64,000 bases of DNA from Lutibacter sp. Its GTDB lineage: Bacteria > Bacteroidota > Bacteroidia > Flavobacteriales > Flavobacteriaceae. Below are positions 44,146-53,130 of this stretch, one piece after another (position 1 is the stretch's first letter; each line of letters starts with the position of its first letter). Both the position numbers and the translations under genes were made by a program. The stretch is from the NCBI RefSeq assembly GCF_016342705.1, contig NZ_JAEINV010000003.1, forward strand, positions 211,066 through 275,065, written 5' to 3'. The notes beneath the pieces were generated by a model, which worked only from the letters and a program-made list of their open reading frames with translations, did no database searches and was not told the origin of the DNA.

Positions 44146-44823
44146 TTAATAATATAAAACGCCTAAAGTTGCAACTTCTCCGGTTGCTAAACCCCATTCT
44201 TTTGAAGAAATAAGAGTTCCGTTAGCATCATAAACATTTAATTCAGCAGTATTTGGGCCAGATAAACCTTGATTAAGTGCTTGAAAATCAATTTTATTAT
44301 AGCCTTTTTCTAGCGTTAGGTAATATACATAGTAATTACCTTTTAAACCAATATTATCACTAACAACATTTTCATTAAGGTAAATTCGTATTCTATCTCC
44401 ATCAACATAACTGTAATCTCTACATTCAATTTTTACAGTTTTTGTTTTACTATTTAAGGTTCCTAAACTTACAGCTGTTTTTAATTTTTCGTGAGTTACA
44501 TCTTTATTATTCCAATATTTTTTTCCTGTAATATCTCGGTCTTCAGGCAAAGTTTCGAGTAAAAAATTAGAATTATTTGTGGTGTTATATTTACTTAAAT
44601 TTTTATTGATAGCTTCTGTATTTACTTTTTCATCAATTTTAAGATTTAAATTGGTATTTGGATTTACTTTTACTTTTGAAAAATCTACTTTTAATTGTCC
44701 ACTATTTGTTGGAAGTGCTACTTCATTATCAATTTTTTTGATTTTTGAAGTATCACTTTGCGAAAATAAATTAATAGACGTAAAGCTAATTAATAGAAAA
44801 AATAATAAATATTGAAATTTCAT
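44146..44823 (-). CDS. Exported protein of unknown function
   Basis: A 225-residue protein with signal peptide MKFQYLLFFLLISFTSINLF followed by SQ. The mature part has a low-complexity linker rich in Asn, Lys and Thr (about 25-90) and a C-terminal beta-rich domain (VKIECRDYSYVDGDRIRIYL; GYNKIDFQALNQGLSGPNTA), which looks like a small carbohydrate-binding or jelly-roll type fold. No T9SS sorting signal or lipobox is visible. It is upstream of the NUDIX gene. I cannot assign a function. Confidence 0.78.
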   Translation of the reverse strand: MKFQYLLFFLLISFTSINLFSQSDTSKIKKIDNEVALPTNSGQLKVDFSKVKVNPNTNLNLKIDEKVNTEAINKNLSKYNTTNNSNFLLETLPEDRDITGKKYWNNKDVTHEKLKTAVSLGTLNSKTKTVKIECRDYSYVDGDRIRIYLNENVVSDNIGLKGNYYVYYLTLEKGYNKIDFQALNQGLSGPNTAELNVYDANGTLISSKEWGLATGEVATLGVLYY

Positions 44824-44900
44824 TTTTAAATTTAGTTTAAAATATAACTACAATAAAAGTGCCAATTTTAGAGATTTACAATTTGGTGATAAAAATAACA

Positions 44901-44930
44901 AAAAAAGCTTCAATAGAAATTGAAGCTTTT
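44901..44930 (-). terminator. Rho-independent terminator after htpG
   Basis: On the minus strand AAAAGCTTCAAT pairs with ATTGAAGCTTTTTT around a four-base loop and ends in a T-run, 28 bases past the htpG stop. Confidence 0.88.
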
Positions 44931-44958
44931 ATAATTGTTTGTTAAACTATTTTGTGAT

Positions 44959-46848
44959 TTATTTTATCATTTGGAAACTACGTTTTATGAAGTTTGTTAA
45001 TTCTTCACCTTTTAAAAGGTTTTGTGATAAACGAGCCAAATCAAAAGCTTGTTTAATTAAACGCTCTTGTTTCTTTTCTGTTTTGGTATTTAAAATTTCA
45101 CCAATTAATTCGTTGTTGGTATTTACAACAAGATTGTACATTTCTGGAAAATCACCCATTCCCATAAATCCACCACCACCAGATGCTTGCATTTCTTTCA
45201 TTCTACGCATAAATTCAGGTTGCGTAATTATAAATGGATTTGCATTTGAATCCAACGCTTCCAATTGAACAGTGTATGTTTTTTTTGGAATGGCATTTTC
45301 AATAATAGGTTTTAAAGTTTCCTTTTCTTCATCAGAAAGCTTGCTAATTTTATCTTCATTTTTGTTGATTAAATTATCAATATGATCTGCATCAACTCTT
45401 GCAAAATGAATGTTTTCTTTGCTGCTTTCTAATTTTTGAATTAAATGTGAAACAATAGGAGAATCTAACAATAAAACTTCATATCCCTTTTCTTTAGCAG
45501 CATCAATATAACTGTGTTGTGCTTTTTCGTCTGAAGCATATAAAATTACAATTTTGTCATCTTTATCAGTTTGTGCTGGTTTAATTTTTTCAATTAACTC
45601 ATCTAAAATAAAGTACTCTTTATCTACTGTTGGGAATAATGCAAATTTGTCAGATTTTTCAAAGAATTTCTCTTCTGAAAGCATTCCGTATTCAATAATA
45701 ATTTTAATATCATTCCACTTTTCTTCAAAAGCTTTACGGTCGTTTTTAAACAGACTCACTAATTTATCTGCGACTTTACGAGTAATGTAACTTGATATTT
45801 TTTTAACAGCTCCATCAGCTTGTAAATAAGAACGAGAAACGTTTAAAGGAATATCTGGAGAATCTATAACACCACGCAACATTTGTAAGAAATCTGGTAC
45901 AATTCCTTCCACATTATCCGTTACAAATACTTGATTTTGGTATAATTGAATTCTATCTTTTGTTGGATCTACGTTTTTGCTAATTTTAGGAAAATATAAA
46001 ATTCCTGTAAGGTTAAACGGATAATCTACATTTAAGTGAATGTTAAATAAAGGCTCTTCAAATTGCATAGGATACAATTCTCTGTAAAACTCTTTATAAT
46101 CTTCATCTTTTAAATCGGTTGGACTTTTTGTCCATGCTGGTGTTGGATTATTTACAATATTATCTACTGTAATTTTTTCAGGTTTTGCATCTTCAGCAGC
46201 ACCTTCTGGTAATGGTAAAGTTTCTTCCTTTGTTCCAAATTTAATTGGAATAGGCATAAACTTGTTGTATTTATTTAAAAGTTGTGTTATTCTACTTTCT
46301 TCTAAAAACTCTAAAGAATCATCATCAATATGTAACACAATTTCAGTTCCTCTTTCGGTTCTGTCTGTTTCTTCTAAAGTGTATTTTGGACTTCCATCAC
46401 ATTCCCAACGTACTGCTTTTGAGTCTTCAGCAAACGATTTTGAATAAATTTCAACTTTACTCGCTACCATAAATGACGAGTAAAATCCTAACCCAAAATG
46501 CCCAATTATTCCTGAATCTTCTACTTTATCTTTGTATTTTTCAACAAATTCTTCAGCTCCAGAAAAAGCTACTTGGTTTATGTATTTTTCAACTTCTTCA
46601 CCAGTCATACCAATTCCTTGGTCAATAATTCTAATTTCTTTTTTATCCTTATCAACTTTAATTTCAATCATTGGTTTTCCAATATCACCTTTTATTTCAC
46701 CTAAAGTTGATAGGTGTTTTAATTTTAAAGTTGCATCAGTTGCGTTAGAAATTAATTCACGTAAAAATATTTCGTGATCAGAATACAAGAATTTTTTAAT
46801 AATAGGAAAAATATTTTCTGCCGTTACATTTATATTTCCAGTTGCCAT
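44959..46848 (-). CDS. htpG: Molecular chaperone HtpG (Hsp90)
   Basis: ATP-dependent dimeric Hsp90 chaperone of 629 residues. The N-terminal ATPase domain has ELISNATDATLKLKHLSTLG, RIIDQGIGMTGEEV and GIIGHFGLGFYSSFMVA. The middle domain has KDRIQLYQNQVFVTDNVEGI and the catalytic-loop arginine region SRSYLQADGAVKKISSYI; the C-terminal dimerisation domain follows. It is transcribed alone with its own terminator and is divergent from a GMC oxidoreductase gene. Confidence 0.98.
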   Translation of the reverse strand: MATGNINVTAENIFPIIKKFLYSDHEIFLRELISNATDATLKLKHLSTLGEIKGDIGKPMIEIKVDKDKKEIRIIDQGIGMTGEEVEKYINQVAFSGAEEFVEKYKDKVEDSGIIGHFGLGFYSSFMVASKVEIYSKSFAEDSKAVRWECDGSPKYTLEETDRTERGTEIVLHIDDDSLEFLEESRITQLLNKYNKFMPIPIKFGTKEETLPLPEGAAEDAKPEKITVDNIVNNPTPAWTKSPTDLKDEDYKEFYRELYPMQFEEPLFNIHLNVDYPFNLTGILYFPKISKNVDPTKDRIQLYQNQVFVTDNVEGIVPDFLQMLRGVIDSPDIPLNVSRSYLQADGAVKKISSYITRKVADKLVSLFKNDRKAFEEKWNDIKIIIEYGMLSEEKFFEKSDKFALFPTVDKEYFILDELIEKIKPAQTDKDDKIVILYASDEKAQHSYIDAAKEKGYEVLLLDSPIVSHLIQKLESSKENIHFARVDADHIDNLINKNEDKISKLSDEEKETLKPIIENAIPKKTYTVQLEALDSNANPFIITQPEFMRRMKEMQASGGGGFMGMGDFPEMYNLVVNTNNELIGEILNTKTEKKQERLIKQAFDLARLSQNLLKGEELTNFIKRSFQMIK

Positions 46849-47004
46849 ATGTGTATATTTTTTAATTTATTATGAATGCTTGTTTATAGTCAAATAGAAT
46901 ACCAAACAATAAATTGTGACAAACTGACACTTTTTTGCCAAAAAGTAGTATCTTGTTTTTTGAAAAATGAACTCTTTTAATTTAATTTTTAAGCGTATTT
47001 AATA

Positions 47005-48573
47005 ATGAATTTAGACTATGATTATGTTATAATTGGCAGTGGTTTTGGTGGTTCTGTGAGTGCATTGCGCTTATCGGAAAAAGGATATAAAGTATTGGTT
47101 ATTGAAAAGGGAAAATGGTTTAAAAGTGAAGATTTCCCTAAAAACAACTGGAATATTAAGAAGTGGATTTGGGAACCTAAATTAAGATTGCAAGGGTTTT
47201 TTAAAATGACCTTTTTAAATCACGTAACAGTTTTGTCTGGTGTTGGAGTTGGAGGAGGATCATTAACCTATGCAAATACGTTACCTGTTCCAAAGAAAGA
47301 ATTTTTTAATTCCGGTAGTTGGTCAAAATTAAATAATTGGGAAGAATTGTTGACCCCATTTTATGAAACGGGGTATAAAATGTTAGGTGCTAATGTAAAT
47401 CCAACATTATTTTCCGCCGATTTAACCTTGCAAGACATTGCCAAAGAAATAGGTAAGGAAGCTCATTTTGAAGCTACAAAAGTGGCGGTTTATTTCGGTG
47501 AAGCGGGAAAAAAAGTTGAAGACCCTTATTTTAATGGAAAAGGACCTGACAGAACCGGCTGTACACATTGCGGAGCTTGTATGACAGGCTGTAGATTTAA
47601 CGCCAAAAACACGTTAGATAAAAATTATTTGTATTTAGCGCAACAGTTAGGTGCCAAAATTTTGGCTGAAAAAGAAGTAGTTAACGTAACATTTTTGGGA
47701 AATGAAGACGGATCTGATGGCTATAAAATTTCATTTAAATCAAGTTTAGGGACAAAGGAAAATGGAAGTGTTACAGCAAAAGGAGTCATTTTTTCGGGAG
47801 GAGTTTTAGGAACTGTTCCTTTATTATTAGCGCTTAAAGAAAAATCGTTACCAAATTTATCAGATATGGTTGGTTGTAATATTAGAACTAATAATGAATC
47901 GTTATTGGTGGTAACTTCAACCGAAAAAAATCCAAAAGATTACTCAAAAGGATTGGCAATAGGGTCTATTTTACATACCGATGAAAATAGTCATTTAGAA
48001 CCTGTTAGATATGGAGAAGGATCTAGTTTTTTCAAAATTCTTACCATGCCAATAATTCATAGTAAATTTATTTTAATCCGTGTTTTTGGAGTTTTAGGTT
48101 TAGCATTAAAACAACCTATAAGACTGTTTAAAACTATTTTTGCTAAAAATTATGCCAAACGAACCACAGTTTTATTGTTTATGCAAACCTTAGATAGTAC
48201 GCTTCAACTAAAATTGGGAAATATTACAAAAATGAAAACCAAAAGAGAAAAGGGAGAAAAAGCCACAGCTTTTATTCCTGAAGCACTTGATTTTGGAAAA
48301 AAATTTGGGAAAAAAGTTAAGGGAATTCCATTTGCAAATATTACGGATGCCATTTTAGGAACTCCAACTACAGCTCATATTTTGGGAGGCGCAGTAATGG
48401 GAGAAAACGAATTAACAGGAGTAATTGATAAAAATTGTTGCATATTTGGTTATAAAAATATGATGGTTTGTGATGGCTCCATAATTTCAGCAAATCCAGG
48501 CGTAAATCCATCTTTAACTATAACAGCAATTTCGGAATATGCAATGAGTGTTATTCCAACTAATAATAATTAA
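47005..48573 (+). CDS. GMC-family FAD oxidoreductase, cholesterol-oxidase-like
   Basis: A 522-residue flavoprotein. The FAD-binding dinucleotide fold is at the N-terminus (DYVIIGSGFGGSVSALRLSE), followed by the GMC signature GVGVGGGSLTYANT. A cysteine motif (TGCTHCGACMTGCRFNAKNT) recalls ferredoxin-type sites, as in a subgroup of bacterial GMC enzymes. The C-terminus holds HILGGAVMGENELTGVIDKN and VCDGSIISANPGVNPSLTIT, the conserved active-site and FAD region. No signal peptide. The substrate is likely a sterol-like or other hydrophobic alcohol, but this is inferred. A nitroreductase-family gene follows. Confidence 0.88.
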   Translation: MNLDYDYVIIGSGFGGSVSALRLSEKGYKVLVIEKGKWFKSEDFPKNNWNIKKWIWEPKLRLQGFFKMTFLNHVTVLSGVGVGGGSLTYANTLPVPKKEFFNSGSWSKLNNWEELLTPFYETGYKMLGANVNPTLFSADLTLQDIAKEIGKEAHFEATKVAVYFGEAGKKVEDPYFNGKGPDRTGCTHCGACMTGCRFNAKNTLDKNYLYLAQQLGAKILAEKEVVNVTFLGNEDGSDGYKISFKSSLGTKENGSVTAKGVIFSGGVLGTVPLLLALKEKSLPNLSDMVGCNIRTNNESLLVVTSTEKNPKDYSKGLAIGSILHTDENSHLEPVRYGEGSSFFKILTMPIIHSKFILIRVFGVLGLALKQPIRLFKTIFAKNYAKRTTVLLFMQTLDSTLQLKLGNITKMKTKREKGEKATAFIPEALDFGKKFGKKVKGIPFANITDAILGTPTTAHILGGAVMGENELTGVIDKNCCIFGYKNMMVCDGSIISANPGVNPSLTITAISEYAMSVIPTNNN

Positions 48574-48604
48574 TAGTTTAGGAAGTACTTTAAAAAGTTT
48601 AATA

Positions 48605-49297
48605 ATGAAGCAAACGGATGATTTTATTTTAATAAATGGTTTTAAACATTTAAAATATGGTGACCAAAAACTATCTGAAGAAGAAATGCTGGAAAAATCT
48701 GAAAAGTATTTAGAAAAGATACTAAAAAGAAGGTCAATTAGAGATTTCTCAAATAAATCATTTCCTATTGAAATAATTGAAAATTTAATAAAAACTGCTT
48801 CAGCAGCACCTTCTGGAGCAAACAAGCAGCCTTGGACTTTTTGCGTTGTAAAAAGTGCTGATATTAAAAAGAAAATTAGAGAAGCAGCTGAAGAAGAGGA
48901 ACGAAAAAGTTATAGTGAAAGAATGAGTGAAGCATGGTTGAAGGATTTAAAACATTTAGGGACAGATGCTGAAAAACCTTTTTTAGAAATTGCACCTTAT
49001 TTAATTATTGTTTTTAAGAGACCATATGAAATAGATGAAAAAGGGATTAAGCATCAAAATTATTATGTGAACGAATCTGTTGGTTTGGCTTGTGGTTTCC
49101 TAATTTCTGCCATTCATAATGCAGGATTAGTTACTTTAACACACACACCAAGCCCTATGCGTTTTTTAGAAAAAATATTAAATAGACCTGAGAATGAACG
49201 CGCATTTTTGTTATTACCTGTTGGATTTGCATCCGATAAAGCTTATGTGCCCAATATTGAGAAAAAAAATATTGATGAATTCATGAAAATATATTAA
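48605..49297 (+). CDS. Nitroreductase-fold flavoprotein, iodotyrosine-deiodinase-like
   Basis: I start at the ATG giving MKQTDDFILINGFKHL (230 residues); the track start is a TTG inside the previous gene. The FMN-binding segments RRSIRDFSNK and SGANKQPWTF match the IYD branch of the nitroreductase fold. The halotyrosine-binding triad of IYD (Glu157, Tyr161, Lys182 in human) has counterparts at Glu99, Tyr103 and Lys124, with identical spacing. Other likeness includes SVGLACGFLISAIHNAGLVT and AFLLLPVGF. Such enzymes remove iodine or bromine from tyrosine by reduction. Function is inferred from the motif match. Confidence 0.85.
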   Translation: MKQTDDFILINGFKHLKYGDQKLSEEEMLEKSEKYLEKILKRRSIRDFSNKSFPIEIIENLIKTASAAPSGANKQPWTFCVVKSADIKKKIREAAEEEERKSYSERMSEAWLKDLKHLGTDAEKPFLEIAPYLIIVFKRPYEIDEKGIKHQNYYVNESVGLACGFLISAIHNAGLVTLTHTPSPMRFLEKILNRPENERAFLLLPVGFASDKAYVPNIEKKNIDEFMKIY

Positions 49298-49366
49298 CGT
49301 TTTAATGCTATATTGCTATAATCATTTTTTTAAATTTTTTCAGATAGTTAGGCGATATAATTATAG

Positions 49367-49397
49367 TTGTATTCCATTGTAGATTTTAGTATGTTTG
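49367..49397 (+). promoter_or_regulatory. Promoter of the FabH-like gene
   Basis: TTG (49367-49369), a 20-base spacer and TATGTTTG (49390-49397) match the full Bacteroidota consensus. The predicted start site leaves a leader of about 25 bases before the ATG. Confidence 0.7.
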
Positions 49398-49428
49398 AAG
49401 AGTTAAATTAAAACCAAAATAAAAAAAT

Positions 49429-50436
49429 ATGTATAATTCTAAAATAACTGGACTTGGTTTCTATGTGCCTGATAATGTAGTTACAAATGAAGATTTGTCC
49501 AAAATGATGGATACAAATGATGAGTGGATTCAGGAACGTACAGGAATACAAGAACGTAGATGGATTCCAGAAGGAAGCGAAGATACATCTGCGGTTATGG
49601 GAGCAAAAGCTTCAAGAATAGCTATTGAGCGTGCAGGATTGACTTCAAAAGATATAGATTTTATTGTTTTTGCTACTTTAAGCCCAGATTACTATTTCCC
49701 TGGTTGTGGTGTGCAAATTCAAAATATGTTAGATATGAATACTGTTGGAGCATTGGATGTTAGAAATCAATGTTCGGGATTTATATATGCAATTTCTGTT
49801 GCTGATCAGTTTATTAAAACAGGAATGTATAAAAACGTTTTAGTTGTAGGTTCTGAATTTCATTCAGGAGGTTTAGATAAAACAACTAGAGGAAGAGGTG
49901 TTTCTGTAATTTTTGGAGATGGAGCAGGAGCAGTAGTTCTGTCTAGAACTGAAGATAATTCAAAAGGAATTTTATCATCACATCTTTTTTCAGAAGGAGC
50001 ACACGCAGAAGAATTAACTGTGTTAGCGCCAAGTATTAAGCATTGGGTTCCTGAAATTTTAGCAGCTAATGATGAAAACGATGAATCTTATTTTCCTTAC
50101 ATGAATGGAACATTTGTATTTAAACATGCAGTTGTTCGTTTTTCTGAAGCTATAATGGCAGGTTTAGAAAAAAATAATTTACAAGTTTCGGATATTAATA
50201 TGTTAATTCCACATCAAGCTAATTTGCGTATCTCTCAATTTATTCAAAAGAAATTTAGATTAGAAGATGACCAAATTTATAATAATATTATGAAGTACGG
50301 TAATACAACTGCGGCATCTGTTGTAATTGCATTAACAGAGGCTTGGGAAAAAGGTAAAATTAAAGACAATGATTTAGTTGTTTTAGCTGCTTTTGGTAGT
50401 GGATTTACTTGGGGAAGTGTTATAATACGTTGGTAA
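49429..50436 (+). CDS. 3-oxoacyl-ACP synthase III family protein (FabH-like)
   Basis: A 335-residue thiolase-fold condensing enzyme. The catalytic cysteine is in VRNQCSGFIYAISVA, the histidine in LIPHQANLRISQFI and the asparagine in YGNTTAASVVIAL. These match FabH-type enzymes that start fatty-acid synthesis or make related products. It is single, with its own promoter and terminator, rather than within a plsX-fabH housekeeping operon, so it may be an accessory copy for unusual starters. The start sequence KITGLGFYVPDNVVTNEDLS is typical. Confidence 0.92.
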   Translation: MYNSKITGLGFYVPDNVVTNEDLSKMMDTNDEWIQERTGIQERRWIPEGSEDTSAVMGAKASRIAIERAGLTSKDIDFIVFATLSPDYYFPGCGVQIQNMLDMNTVGALDVRNQCSGFIYAISVADQFIKTGMYKNVLVVGSEFHSGGLDKTTRGRGVSVIFGDGAGAVVLSRTEDNSKGILSSHLFSEGAHAEELTVLAPSIKHWVPEILAANDENDESYFPYMNGTFVFKHAVVRFSEAIMAGLEKNNLQVSDINMLIPHQANLRISQFIQKKFRLEDDQIYNNIMKYGNTTAASVVIALTEAWEKGKIKDNDLVVLAAFGSGFTWGSVIIRW

Positions 50437-50458
50437 TTACATAAGTTTAATAAAATTT

Positions 50459-50493
50459 AAAAGCCTCTAAAATGCAAGTTTAGAGGCTTTTTT
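50459..50493 (+). terminator. Rho-independent terminator after the FabH-like gene
   Basis: The stem AAAAGCCTCTAAA / TTTAGAGGCTTTT with a seven-base loop is followed by a T-run. Confidence 0.9.
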
Positions 50494-50744
50494 AAAAAGA
50501 TTATTTTTTAACTAATTCAAACAATTAACGTATCTTTTTAAATATGTTTTATATGCTAGTTTTACAACTGCGAATTAACAATTTTATTTTATAGTGCTTA
50601 ATATTAATTAGTTAAGTAAATGTTAATGTTTTTTACAAATTTTTTTCTAAATAAAACTGCACCTATATTTTACTATAACTATAAGACGCTATTTATTTAA
50701 AAATGTTACTTCTTTTAACCATTTTAATGAAATTAAAATAAATT
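50494..50744. other. AT-rich intergenic region, no gene seen
   Basis: About 250 bases between the FabH terminator and the CoA-binding gene. I found no ORF, tRNA or convincing hairpin. It probably holds the promoter of the next gene, but no exact TAnnTTTG element is present near its end. Confidence 0.5.
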
Positions 50745-51104
50745 ATGAAAAAGACATTAGTATTAGGAGCATCTGAAAATCCTGATAGATACTCAAATAT
50801 TGCTATAAAAAGATTGTTAAATAAAGGTATTGATGTAGTTGCAATTGGAATTAAAACTGGTGAGGTTGATGGCGTTAAAATGGAAATTATAAAAAAAAAA
50901 TTTGTTGATATTGATACTGTTACGCTTTATTTAAGCGCTAAAAATCAGGTTGAATATTATAACTATATTTTAAGTTTAAAACCAAATAGAGTATTGTTTA
51001 ATCCCGGTACTGAAAATAGTGATTTTGAAGCACTATTAACTAAAAACGGTATCTCTTTTGAAAGAGCTTGTACGTTAGTTTTATTAAGTTTGGGTAAATA
51101 CTAA
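50745..51104 (+). CDS. CoA-binding domain protein (YccU-type)
   Basis: A 119-residue single-domain protein with a Rossmann-like CoA-binding fold. MKKTLVLGASENPDRYSNIA is the nucleotide-binding loop, and DTVTLYLSAKNQ and RVLFNPGTENSDFE follow the family pattern. It is cytosolic. The family is widespread and its function is poorly defined. The gene is convergent with the next, four bases apart. Confidence 0.9.
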   Translation: MKKTLVLGASENPDRYSNIAIKRLLNKGIDVVAIGIKTGEVDGVKMEIIKKKFVDIDTVTLYLSAKNQVEYYNYILSLKPNRVLFNPGTENSDFEALLTKNGISFERACTLVLLSLGKY

Positions 51105-51108
51105 TATA

Positions 51109-51708
51109 TTAATTTCGAAAACCTTTTACATCGGGTTCCAAATTTTTTAATTTCATTTTTAAAGCTATATATTCTTTTTGCGTAATCACATTTTTATCTC
51201 TTAAAAAAATAAAATTATCTAATTGTTTTTCAAAAGGGATGTCTTCATCAATTTTTGTGTATTTTTCCTTTAGGTATTTATAAGATTGTTTTTTAATTGA
51301 TTGCAAAAATTTAGACATTATTTCTTTAGAAGGATTGTTGTCAAAAAAATCAATTAAATAACCACTTAAAGTGGCAATGTAAAGCATATGTTTTCGGCTT
51401 AAAATAGTAAGTGTTAAAAAAACCAAACAAATAATACCACTTATTATTAAAATAATGTTTAGAGTTTCTTCAGGAAATTTAAATACATTGAAACATGAAA
51501 AACTAAAAAACAGTCCGAAACCAACGGCAAGCCACAGCAAAATTTTGTTGGTAATAAATTCACGCGTAATATTATTTATCATTATTTCATCAAAAGGAAT
51601 AAAAATTTCTCTGGAATTTATAAAGTTTCCAGAGTAATAAATCATTCCTTCTTTAGTAAATTTAACTTTTTTAGAGGTAAAGATTCTTTTTTGTTTAAAT
51701 TCTTCCAT
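51109..51708 (-). CDS. Two-helix membrane protein with SHOCT-like C-terminus
   Basis: I start at the ATG giving MEEFKQKRIFTSKKVKFTKE (199 residues) in preference to a TTG six codons upstream. Two hydrophobic segments occupy about residues 57-100, after a beta-rich N-terminal part. The last 40 residues (FEKQLDNFIFLRDKNVITQK, then EYIALKMKL) look like a SHOCT motif, a short oligomerisation element. I cannot name a function. It lies 26 bases downstream of cbpM and may belong to that operon. Confidence 0.72.
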   Translation of the reverse strand: MEEFKQKRIFTSKKVKFTKEGMIYYSGNFINSREIFIPFDEIMINNITREFITNKILLWLAVGFGLFFSFSCFNVFKFPEETLNIILIISGIICLVFLTLTILSRKHMLYIATLSGYLIDFFDNNPSKEIMSKFLQSIKKQSYKYLKEKYTKIDEDIPFEKQLDNFIFLRDKNVITQKEYIALKMKLKNLEPDVKGFRN

Positions 51709-51734
51709 AGGTTTATTTTTTGACAAAAATTTAA

Positions 51735-52028
51735 TCAGTTTTCATATAAGCCAAGTCTATTTTTTAATGAATTTAATTCATTTTCTAATTCGTTAATTTT
51801 TGAAAGCATATTAAAAACTACATCAATTCCTTCTATATTAACACCTAATTCAGAATGTATTCTTATAATTTTTTCAAGATCACTTATTTTATCCTGATGC
51901 ATATATTCAACATGTTCAATAGTTACAATTTCAATTAAATCGTACTCATTTAAATTACTAATAAAAGATATTTCAATATTGTATTTGTTGCATATGGTAT
52001 TGATTGGTATAAAGTTATCTAAAGTCAT
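51735..52028 (-). CDS. cbpM: Chaperone modulator CbpM
   Basis: A 97-residue inhibitor/partner of the J protein CbpA. The N-terminal part is MerR-like (IPINTICNKYNIEISFISNL), then the family stretch VTIEHVEYMHQDKISDLEKI and a C-terminal coiled helix. The start overlaps the cbpA stop by one base, the usual cbpA-cbpM arrangement, which supports the call strongly. Confidence 0.9.
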   Translation of the reverse strand: MTLDNFIPINTICNKYNIEISFISNLNEYDLIEIVTIEHVEYMHQDKISDLEKIIRIHSELGVNIEGIDVVFNMLSKINELENELNSLKNRLGLYEN

Positions 52029-52918
52029 TATGTTCTTATTTTAGAAAGTTCATTAAATAATTCTATTTCTTTTACACTTAAGTTTTTGGGTATTTTTATT
52101 TGATAGGTAATAAATAAATCTCCAAATTGTCCTTCTTTTTTATATACCGGAAATCCTTTTCCTTTTAATTTTATTTTAGTGCCATTTGTGGTTTCTGGTT
52201 TTACTTGTAACTTCACTTTTCCGTCAAAAGTATCAACCGTAATATCACCACCTAAAATGGCTTTGTATAAGTCTAAATCAATTGTTTTATAAAGATTATC
52301 TTGGTCTAATTTAAACGTTGTATTATTTATTATTGAAAATTTAATATGCAAATCGCCATTTGGACCGCCATTTATTCCTGCTCCGCCGTGGCCTTTAATT
52401 CTGATAACCTGACCATTTTTTACGCCAGCCGGAATGGTTAATCTTATACTTTTTCCATTTATCGTTAAGGTTTGTTTATGTGTTGTATAAACATCCGTTA
52501 AGTTAAGTTGAAGTTCAGCATTAAAATCTTGTCCTTTAAATTGAACATTACTGCTTCTTCTTCCGGAAGTTCTGCCTCCAAACATAGATTCAAAAAAGTC
52601 TGAATAATCACTTTCATTAAAACCTCTTGAGGATTTTTGTTGATAACTTCTCCTATATTGCTGTTCTTGTTCGGCTTTTTCAAAGTGTTCTGCATGTTCC
52701 CAATCTTTACCGTATTTATCATACTTTTTTCTGTTTTCTGCATTACTCAAAACTTCGTTAGCTTCATTAATTTCTTTGAAGTTTTTTTCGGCTTCCTTAT
52801 TATTTGGATTTAAATCAGGATGATATTTTCTAGCTAATTTTCTGTAAGCTTTTTTAATATCTTTTTCTGTTGCATTTTTATCAATGCCTAAAATTTTATA
52901 GTAATCTATAAATGCCAT
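52028..52918 (-). CDS. cbpA: DnaJ-class co-chaperone CbpA
   Basis: A 296-residue Hsp70 co-chaperone. The J domain (1-70) has [20 protein letters not shown] and the HPD motif in [11 protein letters not shown] Gly/Arg/Ser-rich linker follows, then the C-terminal substrate-binding domain ([35 protein letters not shown]). There is no zinc-finger domain, which distinguishes CbpA from DnaJ. It is divergent from another J-domain gene. Confidence 0.93.
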   Translation of the reverse strand: MAFIDYYKILGIDKNATEKDIKKAYRKLARKYHPDLNPNNKEAEKNFKEINEANEVLSNAENRKKYDKYGKDWEHAEHFEKAEQEQQYRRSYQQKSSRGFNESDYSDFFESMFGGRTSGRRSSNVQFKGQDFNAELQLNLTDVYTTHKQTLTINGKSIRLTIPAGVKNGQVIRIKGHGGAGINGGPNGDLHIKFSIINNTTFKLDQDNLYKTIDLDLYKAILGGDITVDTFDGKVKLQVKPETTNGTKIKLKGKGFPVYKKEGQFGDLFITYQIKIPKNLSVKEIELFNELSKIRT

Positions 52919-53130
52919 AACAAAAATTGTTTAAAGCGGTTATTAAATCAATTTTAATGTTTTTTTGGGTGAAGTTGAAGATTTTAAAAGGAAATTAAAT
53001 AATAACACCTCTCTAAAACCTAATTAAAGTTACAAAGAATTTTTTGTTTTTAATAGTATTTGACAATTGTTTATAAATTGAAAGTATTTCAGGTTTTTTT
53101 AGCAACTTTGTGCTCATTAAATGTGTGTAT

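Noticed and set aside
44939-46777. Several plus-strand ORFs of 60-110 residues opposite htpG
   Set aside because: All are shadows of the HtpG reading frame, with overlapping low-complexity translations.
47529-47640. Ferredoxin-like cysteines in the GMC oxidoreductase as a separate Fe-S protein or fusion
   Set aside because: The cysteine motif lies inside the continuous GMC fold and is known to me from a subgroup of the family; nothing indicates a separate domain.
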